Below, piece by piece: positions 19,541 through 29,166 of a DNA stretch of 64,000 nucleotides (its first letter is position 1; the number at the start of each line of letters is the position of its first letter). The notes under the pieces are model-generated. The model was given only the letters and a program-made list of their open reading frames with translations. It did no database searches and had not been told where the DNA came from. The position numbers were made by a program, and so were the translations under genes. This DNA comes from Bromus sterilis (taxonomy: Eukaryota > Streptophyta > Magnoliopsida > Poales > Poaceae): NCBI GenBank assembly GCA_950022295.1, contig OX465597.1, forward strand, positions 192,509,016 to 192,573,015, read 5' to 3'.

Positions 19541-22470
19541 AGGATACATGCTTGTGAGAAAGGAAGCGTCCTTGTTAGGCATGAGTATGCAGATGAAAAT
19601 TATTGTCCACGCTGCAAGTCCTCCAGGTATATTGTTGTAGACAACGGTCTTGGTGAGAAGACGCAGACCAAAATAAACGTAAACATTCTTCGTTACCTAC
19701 CGATCTTACCAAGACTTCAATGGCTTTACATGCTTGAAGAAACAGCAAAACAGATGACATGGCACAGAGATGGAATTACACGTGCTATAGATGAATACGG
19801 GAATTTGATGTTGACCCACCCCTCTGATGGTGAAGCGTGGAAGATGTTCAATGAAATACAGAAAGAAGGTAAAGCCAAAGACCCAAGGAATGTGGCACTC
19901 GCCATTGGCCTCGATGGGTTCAAGCCTTTCGGTATGAAGGCAACCCAATATAGATGTTGGCCCGTATTCATCAGGCCCCTCAACCTGCCCCCCTGGAGTC
20001 TGTATGCAAAGAAAGAACATCTTCTTGACGTTGATAGTTCCGGGGCCCAACTATCCTAGCAAAAATATGAATGTGTTCTCACAACCGCTGATGGATGACT
20101 TGAAAGAAGCCTGGGACAATGGGATCTGGACATACGATGTAGCTAGCAAAACAAACTTCTGAATGCATGCTTGGTTGATGTAGTCGATGCATGACCTGCC
20201 GGTGTTTGCACTTTTCGTTGCATGGCGTGTGCACGAAAGGTTTCCATGCCTGCAATGCAAGGTTGCTCTTAAGTTTCATTGGCTACCCGAGGGTCGCAAG
20301 TATTCTTGCTTCGACTTGCATAGACAATTCCTGCATCTGAACCATGACTTCAGAAAAGACAAGAAGCATTTCACCAAAGGTAAAGTTGTCGATCACGAGG
20401 CACCACCTATGATGACGGGCGCACAAATTATAGATCAATTGAACTCGCTGGAGCCTGATCCGGACCGTCCAGGGTATTTCTTGGGATATAATACGGAGCA
20501 CGCCTGGAACCACAAGCCATTCTTCTGGGATCTCCCCTATTTCAAAGACCTTGCTGTTCCACAAAACATTGACGTGATGCACACTGAAAAAAATATGGGT
20601 GAGGCCCTTTTTGGTACATTGTTCGACACTGATAAGGGGAAAGATAATGTTAAGGCTAGAGTCGACCAGGAGAGTCTGTGTAATAGGAAGTCACTCAACA
20701 TGCGAGAACCGAAAGGGAAGAATAATTGGGAGAAGCCAAAGGCATGGTTCAATATTAAAAGGGAACACATTAGGGAAATTCTCATGTGGGTTAAAAAAGT
20801 TGATGTTCCCGATGGGTATGCAGCGAATCTAGCAAGGGGAGCAAGTCTTGAAAAGTTGAAAATCTTTGGGCTGAAGAGTCACCGGGTTTCTTTAATCCTA
20901 TGCAACATATGATTTTGCATCTATCGATGGAGGCAAAATTGGGTGGCCCTGTGCAAAACCGTTGGTGCTATGCAACTGAGAGAATGCAGAAGACGCTTCG
21001 AGCAAAATGTAAAAATAAACGAAGAATTGAAGCATCAATGGTTGAGGCATTCGTTGTTGAGGAAGCGGCAAACTTCGTGACAGCACACTATGCTGCCACT
21101 AATCACTGTTTGCATAATCCAAATCCTTAGTACAATACTGGCTACCCTTGTGGGGTTATGCAAACAAAGACGTTGACCTTCAAGGAATGGGGTAACATTG
21201 CATTGTATATCTTGACCAACTTGCCAGAAGTGCGGCCGTACATCGAGTAAGTGCTTGGTACATATTAATTGTTCCGGAACTTCTTCACGAGTTTTGTGTC
21301 TAACTTCTCTTAATTATTTGATATAGTGGATTCGTCGCGCAATTCTCGAATGGAGTGGTGATCGAAAAATACTCCATCGAAGAGATCAATCTTCTTGAGA
21401 AGCAGGGAGGCGACAATCCCGGTTTCATCTCTTGGTTTACACAAACGGTACTTCTTATATATTATATAGGCCATTTTTATTTCTTCGGCGCCTCAGTTCT
21501 AACTAACACAACAAGCCTTTCCATTTCAACTTGTAGGCTAATTCAGAGTCGATGGACGCTGAATTGAGACAAATTGCAAATGGTTTTGAATTTAAGGTCC
21601 ATACATATGAAAAATAAAACATCAATGGGTATCGCTTTCGTACTGGTAGGAAAGAGCAAACTATACCTGATCGGAAAACAACAAATTCCGGTGTGTCCGC
21701 TATAGATGGAGTTGTCGAGTATTATGGAATTGTTGAAGAAATATATGAACTGTTATATTATGCTGAAAATCCTCCGAACGTCGTTGTCTGCAAATGTCAT
21801 TGGTTCGATCCGAAGGATACTAGACGAACTCATGAGTATGTTGGGCTAGTTGAAATTAAACAGAAGAACCGTTTAAATGTTGTTGATGTTTATATTGTGG
21901 CTCAACAGGCCACACAAGTTTTCTATCTTCCATGGGCCTGCCAAAGTGTAAAGAATCTCGAAGATTGGTATGTCGTGTACGACGTGCCACCACATGGTAA
22001 ACTACCTGCCCCCAATGAAGAGGATTATGAACCTCACATAGACCCAGACACATATGAAGGATAATTTTTCCAAGAAACACGTGTGGGAAAAAACATTTCG
22101 GAAAGACCTCTACGTTTGGTCAGAACATGGAAGTTGAGAATGACAATTAAACCGATGATGATGAGGAGGAAGAAGTGGAACACAAAGAGGTTACCGATGA
22201 TGATGAGGAGGAAGAAGTGGAACACGAAGAGGTTACCGATGCGGATGACCTATCATTGCTTGACCGGTTACGAAAAGGCTTTCGAAATGTGGTTTCCAAT
22301 GAACCCGGTCCCGAAGAAGAGATCATTCATGATGACACGCGTGATAGTGACGATGATGTTTTTATTGATCCCGGAGAAGATACAGATGATCCCGACTATC
22401 ATTACTTGTATGGATCCCAACTTTCTTTTTGTATATATGAATTTGTATTATTTATTTCTTCACTTTAATG
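19541..22470 (+). pseudogene. CACTA-2 TNP2 transposase, main part (broken)
   Basis: TNP2 is the En/Spm transposase that cuts and joins CACTA ends. Visible in order: IHACEKGSVLVRHEYADENY with CPRCKSSR (~19548-19627); WLYMLEETAKQMTWHRDGI; VALAIGLDGFKPFGMKATQY (DGF is the usual DG(F/V)NPF site); a frame change near 20040; FRKDKKHFTKGKV to WDLPYFKDLAVPQNIDVMHT and EKNMGEALFGTL (HNIDVMHIEKN-type motif, Transposase_21); then a DUF4218-like part (20900-21130, MEAKLGGPVQNRWCYATER) and a DUF4216-like part (~21540-22064, CKCHWFDPKDTRR, VFYLPWACQSVKNLEDWYVV). Introns at ~21248-21326 and ~21447-21537 look intact. Frameshifts and stops (e.g. 20057, 20159, 21616) disable it. Confidence 0.85.
22151..22234 (+). 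repeat. Two 42-bp in-frame repeats in the acidic tail of TNP2
   Basis: The unit accgatgatgatgaggagga... is repeated exactly in tandem (22151-22192 and 22193-22234) with one A/G difference. It encodes TDDDEEEEVEHKEV and TDDDEEEEVEHEEV. A perfect multiple of three keeps the frame, which continues to DPGEDTDDPDYHYLYGS (~22415). Confidence 0.85.
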
Positions 22471-22583
22471 ATTATTCTCTACTCTTTCTTACATATATTA
22501 TTGTTTTTTGTATATATGAATTTGTATTATTTATTTCTTCATTGTACTAATTATTCTTTAATCTTTCTTGTAATAGGTGCCAC

Positions 22584-23168
22584 ATGACGGGCCGGCGTAA
22601 GGCGAGTGACCCTTCGGTGGATTCTCAACCACATCCCCCTCTACGTAGAGAGTTGTTGGCGGATATAGTATCCACCGAGCACGCCGCGTGTCTTGAGAAG
22701 CCCCGTGAGAGAGGCCGGGGAGGAAAGAGGACAAGACTCGATGGTCGAGCAGGTGGCCACGGAGGTGGTTGCGGAGATGGTCGAGCGACCCGGTCGGCTC
22801 ACCGAAGCCACTTACCACCTCCCCTAGCCGACTCCCCCTCTGACAGGACAGAGGCACCGGAGCAGGAGGCACCGGTACAGTCGGAAGCACCAGAGCAGCG
22901 GGAGGAGTCACTGGAGCAGCGGGAGGAGGCACCTGAGCACGAGACACCGGAGCAGCGGGAGCCTCGTTGGGATGATCCTTCTGATGCTCGCACTCATGAT
23001 GATGATCATGAGCATGAGGATAGCGATGATGATAGAGATGACGAGGTTGAGGGTTGTGATTGCGGGGCTGAGGGGGGCTCCTCTTCCAAGAAGAAGCCGG
23101 TGTACCTGTCGGGGGGATGGATCAGGCCCATAGACCTGGCATTAGAAACCTCTGGGACGACTTACATA
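22584..23168 (+). pseudogene. CACTA-2 TNP1-type protein, N-terminal exon
   Basis: An ATG at 22584 after a possible acceptor (taatag at ~22571-22576) opens MTGRRKASDPSVDSQPHPPL, basic and Gly-rich to ~residue 70, then imperfect repeats of EAPEQ(R/E)E between residues ~85 and 125, then an Asp/His-rich stretch (DARTHDDDHEHEDSDDDRDD). KPVYLSGGWIRPIDLALE fits the start of the TNP1 core (usual wording YLRGP..LP). The frame is interrupted at 23168 by an LTR. TNP1-type proteins bind the subterminal repeats. Confidence 0.7.
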
Positions 23169-23661
23169 TGAAGGCCCACGAAGAAGACCCGACCAGGAGT
23201 CTGACGTGCCAAGCGTGAAGATTGAAGCCCTAGAAGGAATTCGAATTACCTTGTATAGCACGTAGGAAAATTGTAAAGTAGAATAGAACTCCACATCGTT
23301 TAGGAGTCGGACTCTAGGAATCCCGGGACCCGACACCTTTATAAGCCGAGGTTCACGGGAGCCAGAGTCAGAACTTACCTCAAGCCAGGACTAGACAACT
23401 CGCGCCATAACCTAGATCTCCACGAGACTAAGGTTGCGAAATATCACCACTGTAATCGATAAGATCGGCTCTCCCTATTGATGATTCGATCCCACAATAG
23501 TCAAGAAGAAGGAGTAGGTCTTTACCGCATCGACGGGGCCAAACCTGGGTAAATCGCCATGTCCCGTGTCTATGTCGACTCTCTTCTCGAATTCTCCTCG
23601 CAACAAAGGTCCCATGATAAGTCCGACTCTACGGACATTTGCCGTGACTTTCGAACGACAG

Positions 23662-23680
23662 TTGGCGCCCACCGTGGGGC
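23662..23680 (+). other. Primer binding site of the 23169 LTR element
   Basis: TTGGCGCCCACCGTGGGGC begins one base after the LTR end at 23660. Confidence 0.8.
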
Positions 23681-23729
23681 CTGCGCTCGCAGGTGTTGAG
23701 ATTCTAGGGGGAGCTCCGCAAGGTATGGA

Positions 23730-24355
23730 ATGATTCGTGGCTGGGCGAATCACCAGGAGGCGACGTGGAAAGCTCTGCATCGACGAATCGGCTTGGGGCT
23801 CTGACGCTGATTCCGTCGAGTCCGGTTATCGGGTCTATTCATATCTTCATCGGAAAAACAGATGGATCTGAGCCAGAGACGGATCCTGAAGTCCCCCCTG
23901 TAAACCTCGAATCGGCGACATGCCGGCTCAAGGCACACTTTCGTTGGGTTCATCGCTGGATCTCCAGAGTCGGTACGCTCTGTCGAGTCCCTAACACCCG
24001 GCACCTCGGAAGAAACATATGACGCTAACTCGCATCCTAGTGAAACAAGCTTTTCAGATACCGGCTCCATTCGATCCGCCGGGAGCAACAGACTCCGCCC
24101 GGGAACCGCAGAATACGACCCCGACTTCCCGCAGTACGAGCCTCCAAACTGCGTGACGGTGTTCATGGCATGCGTCGAAGAATGGGGAAGTCAGCCGGCT
24201 CTGGGAGCGGCGCAAAATCGGAACGCAGAACCGGCTCACAATACGGCCCCTAATCCAGATAGGGAGCCGTCAGAAGTTCTCACGGGAGCAAAAGCCCTCA
24301 CTGATACCTTAAACGCCCTGGACGAAGCCTTAGACGCACCTATGACCACGAAAAA
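23730..24355 (+). pseudogene. Gag N-terminal fragment
   Basis: Plus-strand frames 23765-24022 and 24153-24355 form parts of a gag-like leader: LGALTLIPSSPVIGSIHIFI, then after a break YDPDFPQYEPPNCVTVFMA and LTGAKALTDTLNALDEALDA. The layout (acidic, low-complexity start followed by a helical region) fits Gypsy gag of TTGGCGCCCACC-type elements. Truncated and frameshifted. Confidence 0.55.
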
Positions 24356-25219
24356 CAAGGAGGCCTGGAGAGGCCGAGGGCGGCGGACCACGTGCCGGCC
24401 AGCCATGGCAACTTCCATGGTGCGCGGTGGCGCGACCTGCACAAAGGAGGGGAAGAGGTGAGGTGAGGGAAGAGAAAGGAGGGAGGAGAGAAGAGGGCGC
24501 GGGCTGGCCTGCTGGTCGTTGCCGGCGGCGCGACGGCTTGCCGGTGGCGGGCTACACGGGCGGCGGCGACCTCGGGTTGGATCGGGGAGAGAGAGGAGAG
24601 GTTGGGCTACGGGGTGCTGACGTGGCGCCTCCTGATCCGTCCGATTCGCAGATCCAAGGGCCGAAAATTGCCAGGGAGCTAGGGATGCGAAAATGGGGTA
24701 TTTTTGGGGCAAAGTGGAGGGGTGGCTGCAATTTTCGGCTAGGGAAACCCTAGAAAGAGGTAGGAGTGTGGTGGTCTTTATATAGCCCAGGTGGCTGGCA
24801 GTTTGCAAAAACATCCCCGGTTTTTCTCTCGCGTGCGCGGTGATTACGTTTCTGACCGCCGGGGGTCCGCAGTACCTCCGATTCGGGTAAAACTTCGAAC
24901 TACGCGATCAGCGCGTCGAGCCGGAGGCGTTCACCTCGCGCTGGAACCGTTCCGAGAACACTTTCCGGCGCGCTATAAAAATAACCCGTTTAATTATTAA
25001 ACGGGGTTTTCGTTCCGTTGGTTGCGGCTGGTCTCGTGCGGTCTTCACGACGGTGATCGGGTGAAACCCGGTGCCGCAAAGGTCGAGTGTCAGGGTGGCA
25101 AGGGTCGGTCTCCGTCCGATACGAGATAAGAGGGGGGAAAATAATCGCGCAAACAAATCAGACAATCAAACAATTCACACCGAAACAAAATTTTTATTTT
25201 TTGTGAAATCTGGGCTGTT
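24356..25219 (-). repeat. Minus-strand Gypsy LTR fragment
   Basis: The right end reads tctgggctgttaca, that is TGTAACAGCCCAGA on the minus strand, an LTR start also used by the plus-strand LTR at 57988 (TGTAACAGCCCAAA), though the interiors differ. It contains a minus-strand TATA motif and GC-rich leader. The left boundary, inside the gag fragment, is approximate and the LTR end is missing. Confidence 0.65.
24776..24788 (-). promoter_or_regulatory. TATA motif of the minus LTR fragment
   Basis: Minus strand GGGCTATATAAAG, about 430 bases inside the LTR start, followed by CCACCACACTCC. It fits a Pol II LTR promoter. Confidence 0.6.
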
Positions 25220-25318
25220 ACAAACTCATCCTTTGTTGTAGCATCATTGCGGAGATGCATCTCACAACTTACAAGAATCTCCTAATGAATCCCCGAGCAA
25301 CCCACCTGGCGGTGCTTC
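25220..25318 (+). pseudogene. CACTA-2 TNP1 exon remnant, split by a solo LTR
   Basis: One frame reads HCGDASHNLQESPNESPSNP then PGGAS, continuing after the solo LTR as QP at 26240. The exon ends at 26260 before gtaag. The Gln/Asn/Pro-rich character and the following intron fit the C-terminal region of CACTA TNP1. The TSD GCTTC splits this exon. Confidence 0.5.
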
Positions 25319-26234
25319 TGATGAGGACATCCCTACTAATGTTACACCCATATCCTCACCAACTACACATATTGGACCAGTTACTAGAGCTCGTGCACGT
25401 CAACTAAATTATCAGGTACTTTCGTTTCTTGCGAATCCTTCTATTGTTCATGAACATATGATACTGCCTAAATTAGATACTTTTGTTTTGCTTATGAATG
25501 AAGGACCTAGCATGGACAAGAAGGATGGTCATTGGAGCGGGATCAAGCATGGAGAAGAAGGTGCGCGCGCGGGAAAGGACAGCGGAGCTTCCCGTGGTGA
25601 TTATCGCACTTTGAAGCCACCATAAGGCGCGCATGAAGTCTTGGACGAAATACGCGAGATGCCACTTCATTATTTTCGTCCAAGGGCAATTATAGGTGCT
25701 GCGTCACCTTAATATTGGGCTGGGCCCATGTAATTTCGAAATACCACCTTATAGGCTGTTTTTAGAGTCCGTATGTGTGGGGAAACCGAGTTAGGGTTGT
25801 TTTCGGACCCCACCTCCAAGGGGTCACGAAAATCCCCTCTGTTCCCCCATATATACAGCCCTTAGGGCGTCGTTTAGACTTGGGTTTTAATTAGATTTAA
25901 GTTAGCCATAGCCGCAACTTCGAGCTCTTCGTTTGTGTCATCCGACCAGGCCAAGACCTCATTGGAACCCCAACTTTCGTAATCTTTCATCTTATATTCG
26001 CAATATCCAGATTGCAATTCTTAGTTCTTGCTTGTTCTTCGATTGCTTGCAGGAATTAGACCTTCGTGGTCAGGTTGATCGTGCATCCGCGGGATCAATA
26101 ACCTCTCGGAGTTGGTTTAGCGATCGCTAAGGCGCAACGTCTTCGCACGTTCGTAGTCGGGTCGTGAAAGTCTACTCCACCATAATCGATCTCCACCATC
26201 TCATCGAAACATCGGGACACCTTCGCCTCTATCA
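25319..26234 (+). mobile_element. Solo LTR, Gypsy family T (plus)
   Basis: 916 bp from TGATGAGGACATCC to GCCTCTATCA, flanked by a perfect TSD GCTTC (25314-25318, 26235-26239). It has exactly the same length as the minus-strand LTR at 27405-28320. The first ~360 bp are the coding tail of the polyprotein (GPVTRARARQLNYQVLSFLA, then MLP-type motif ILPKLDTFVLLMNEGPSMDK, with one TAA at 25624), which in this family lies inside the LTR. A TATA motif follows at 25848-25856. Confidence 0.93.
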
Positions 26235-26260
26235 GCTTCTCAGCCTTGAGGTGGCCTCCG

Positions 26261-26556
26261 GTAAGTTACTTATGTACTATTTAGCTTCATTAGATTAAAA
26301 ATTGCATAGTTTGCTCCTCAATGACTTTATAAGCTCACAAACCTCAAAAATAATATTAATAGAAGTTACATAAATATTGACTTATAAAAGCTAAGATATG
26401 AATTTATAAGCTTATAAATCTCAAACCTGGCTTTATAAGCTTATAAAGCTCAAAACTTAATTTAGTAGCTTATTAAGGTCAACAATGACTTGTACTTGGC
26501 TTATAAAAGCTCAAAAATGAATTTACTAGCTTAGTTAGATAAAAAAAATGACTTTC
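26261..26556 (+). repeat. Tandem cttataagctc repeats, intron of CACTA-2 TNP1 (part 1)
   Basis: After the donor gtaag at 26261, imperfect 30-60 bp units of the type gacttataagctcaaaaat fill the stretch. The array resumes at 39522 beyond the inserted Gypsy and ends before the acceptor ttttgcag at 40242. Confidence 0.75.
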
Positions 26557-27404
26557 TGTCGGGACCCGAGGTTTGCGTATGCAAGTCCAGTCACAACACA
26601 ATCATATGGCGAGCCGAGAGCCGTACCCACTTGTCTAAGCAGACAAGTCCAACAAAAGAACGCTCTTGGAAAGCATCGAACGTCAGGGGCATCCCATCCA
26701 GGCCGGATGATCAACTGAGATGAGTCCTCATCGTCCGCACACAAGTCTAAATGATATGGGTGGTGAACTCCCATACTCATAAACAAGTCGCCTCAACCAT
26801 ACTATCGATTGTATTCTAACATTTACATAAACATACTCCAGCCCGATCACTTAGTCGGGGTCTCTGGCGGGCTCGATCATACAACAAAGTGTGCCACGTG
26901 ACAGAGTCACGAGCAGTCGCATCGCGATTCCCCAAGCTGCGCACATCTAAGGGCCACTTGGTGTATAAAAGACCGCCATCAAGAGCACAACCAAGCTCTC
27001 GAAAACCCATACGAAGATATCCACGTTATAATCATACACGCAGCATACATGTCTAGTATGAACAGCAGGTATCATTACAATTCTCTACAAAGTATACAAC
27101 TTTATTGACTCACATATATAGAGTACGAGCAGAGATCACAAGACTGTGATCCAACATTATATCAGTGCAATGGAAGCGAAGTATGTCTGAGTACAGACAA
27201 GTTCAACAAATGGCTTAAGAAGCCTTATTTAAACACAAGGCCTCCACGAGGGAACCAGACTGCTGACTCGGACTACACTAGCTTGGTCTTCACTCGTCAA
27301 GCGCCAGGAAGAAGCCACCATCGGGGTTAGTGGATTCATCTAAAACATAGAATAAGAAAACGTGAGTACAAAGTTGTACTCAGCAACACTTACGTAGGAG
27401 CTAT

Positions 27405-28320
27405 TGATAGAGGCGAAGGTGTCCCGATGTTTCGATGAGATGGTGGAGATCGATTATGATGGAGACGACTTTCACGATCCGACTACGAACGTGCGAAGAC
27501 GTTGCGCCTTAGCGATCGCTAAACCAACTCCGAGAGGTTATTGATCCCGCGGATGCACGATCAACCTGACCACGAAGGTCTAATTCCTGCAAGCAATCGA
27601 AGAACAAGCAAGAACTAAGAATTGCAATCTGGATATTGCGAATATAACATGAATGATTACGAAAGTTGGGGTTCCAATGAGGTCTTGGCCTGGTCGGATG
27701 ACACAAACGAAGAGCTCGAAGTCGCGGCTATGGCTAACTTAAATCAAATTAAAACCCAAGTCTAAACGACGCCCTAAGGGCTGTATATATGGGGGAACAG
27801 AGGGGATTTTCGTGACCCCTTGGAGGTGGGGTCCGAAAACAACCCTAACTCGGTTTCCCCACACATACGGACTCTAAAAACAGCCTATGATGTGGTATTT
27901 CGAAATTACATGGCCCCAGCCCAATATTAAGGTGACGCAACACCTATAATTGCTCTTGGACGAAAATAATGAAGTGGCATCTCGTGTATTTCGTCCAAGC
28001 CTTCATGCATGCCTTCTGGTGGCTTCAAAGTGCGAAAATCCCCACTGGAAGCTCCATTGTTCTTTCCCGCGCGCGCACCTTCTTCTCCATGCTTGATCCC
28101 GCTCCAATGACCGTCCTTCTTGTCCATGCTAGGTCCTTCATTCATAAGCAAAACAAAAGTATCTAATTTAGGCAGCATCATATGTTCATGAACATTAGAA
28201 GGATTCGCAAGAAACGAAAGTACCTGATAATTTAGTTGACGTGCACGTGCTCTAGTAACTGGTCCAGTATGTGTAGTTGGTGAAGATGTGGGTGTAACAT
28301 TAGTAGAGATGTCCTCATCA
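27405..28320 (-). repeat. 3' LTR of the truncated family T element
   Basis: Minus strand TGATGAGGACATCTC to GCCTCTATCA, 916 bp, the same length as the solo LTR at 25319. A TATA motif (minus ccatatatacag, 27781-27792) lies ~530 bp into it. Confidence 0.9.
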
Positions 28321-28622
28321 TCCTCCCCTTCTTGAATTGAAGTCGTCCTCGACGGAAGCTCATTATCTTCTCCCAAATAAGGTTTCAAATCTGCAATGTT
28401 AAATGTGGGACTAACCCCAAAATCTGCAGGTAGCTCAAGTTTATATGCATTATCGTTAATTTTCTGTAAAACCTTAAAGGGACCATCAGCTCGTGGCATT
28501 AACTTAGACTTGCGCAAATCAGGAAACCTATCTTTACGTAGATGTAACCAAGCAAGATCTCCTGGTTCAAACACAACATGCTTTCTACCCTTATCACCAG
28601 CAAGCTTGTATCTAGCATTCAT
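27927..28622 (-). pseudogene. Polyprotein C-terminus and LTR-encoded tail, family T
   Basis: The 231-codon open frame starts KLAGDKGRKHVVFEPGDLAW (near residue 6), the integrase C-terminal region with FEPGDLVW-like motif and FKVLQKINDNAYKLELP (SH3-like GPF/GPY region, here DGPFKVL). It then passes the PPT and enters the LTR, where the tail TGPVTRARARQLNYQVLSFL ... MLPKLDTFVLLMNEGPSMDK follows, ending at 27927. No chromodomain is evident. The frame is open but separated from its integrase core by a one-codon-scale disruption near 28620. Confidence 0.75.
28321..28336 (-). other. Polypurine tract inside the coding frame
   Basis: Minus strand ATTCAAGAAGGGGAGGA abuts the LTR start TGATGAGG at 28320. 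The polyprotein frame reads straight through it (IQEGED), so the PPT is coding sequence here. The same PPT occurs at 44035-44050. Confidence 0.85.
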
Positions 28623-29166
28623 TTTCTCAATGTTTTCTCATGCATTTTTAATATCAATTCAGCACGTTGCTTAGCATCAAAATTAACCTTCTCCGAAGAT
28701 GGAAGAGGAAGCAAATCAATAGGTGCACGAGGTAGAAAACCATAAACAATCTCAAAAGGGCACATTTTAGTGGTAGAATGAAATGAACGATTATAAGCAA
28801 ATTCAATATGAGGTAAACATTCTTCCCACATTTTTAAGTTACTCTTTAAAACAGCCCTAAGCATAGTAGACAAAGTCCTATTGACTACTTCAGTTTGTCC
28901 ATCAGTTTGGGGATGACATGTAGTACTAAAAAGTAGTTTAGTCCCCAACTTAGCCCATAAGCATCTCCAAAAATGGCTAAGAAACTTAGTATCACGACCC
29001 GAGACAATAGTATTGGGCACACCATGTAAGCGAATAATCTCTCGAAAGAATAAATCAGCAACATTAGCAGCATCATCGCTTTTATGACATGGTATAAAAT
29101 GTGCCATCTTAGAAATTCTATCCACGACAACAAATATGCTATCCCTCCCCTTCTTTGTTCGAGGCA
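28619..29166 (-). pseudogene. Integrase core fragment, family T
   Basis: Minus-strand frame with the rve-type core: PRTKKGRDSIFVVVDRISKM, HFIPCHKSDDAANVADLFFR, then HGVPNTIVSGRDTKFLSHFW (second catalytic-Asp region: SDRD-type motif reads SGRDTKF) and HPQTDGQTEVVNRTLSTML (catalytic Glu in QTEVVNR). The first catalytic Asp region and zinc finger are lost at the 29166 junction. Confidence 0.85.

Larger units (their letters stand above)
23169..24355 (+). mobile_element. 5' fragment of a Gypsy element: LTR, PBS and start of gag
   Basis: A 492-bp LTR (23169-23660) starts TGAAGGCCCACGAAG and ends cgaacgaca. The PBS ttggcgcccaccgtggggc follows at 23662-23680, as in many grass Gypsy elements. A gag-like frame follows to ~24355, where homology ends at the boundary with a minus-strand LTR fragment. 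The 3' part of the element is missing, so no TSD can be paired; the left flank is acata (23164-23168). Confidence 0.75.
27405..29166 (-). mobile_element. Truncated family T Gypsy inside the LTR
   Basis: Minus-oriented 3' LTR 27405-28320 (916 bp), then PPT, polyprotein C-terminus and integrase, broken at 29166 inside integrase. About 44 bp of the host LTR, present at 36473-36510 in the sister LTR, are missing at the right junction, and no right TSD is found (left flank gctat). A deletion spanning the element's 5' part and adjacent host LTR explains this. Confidence 0.85.
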
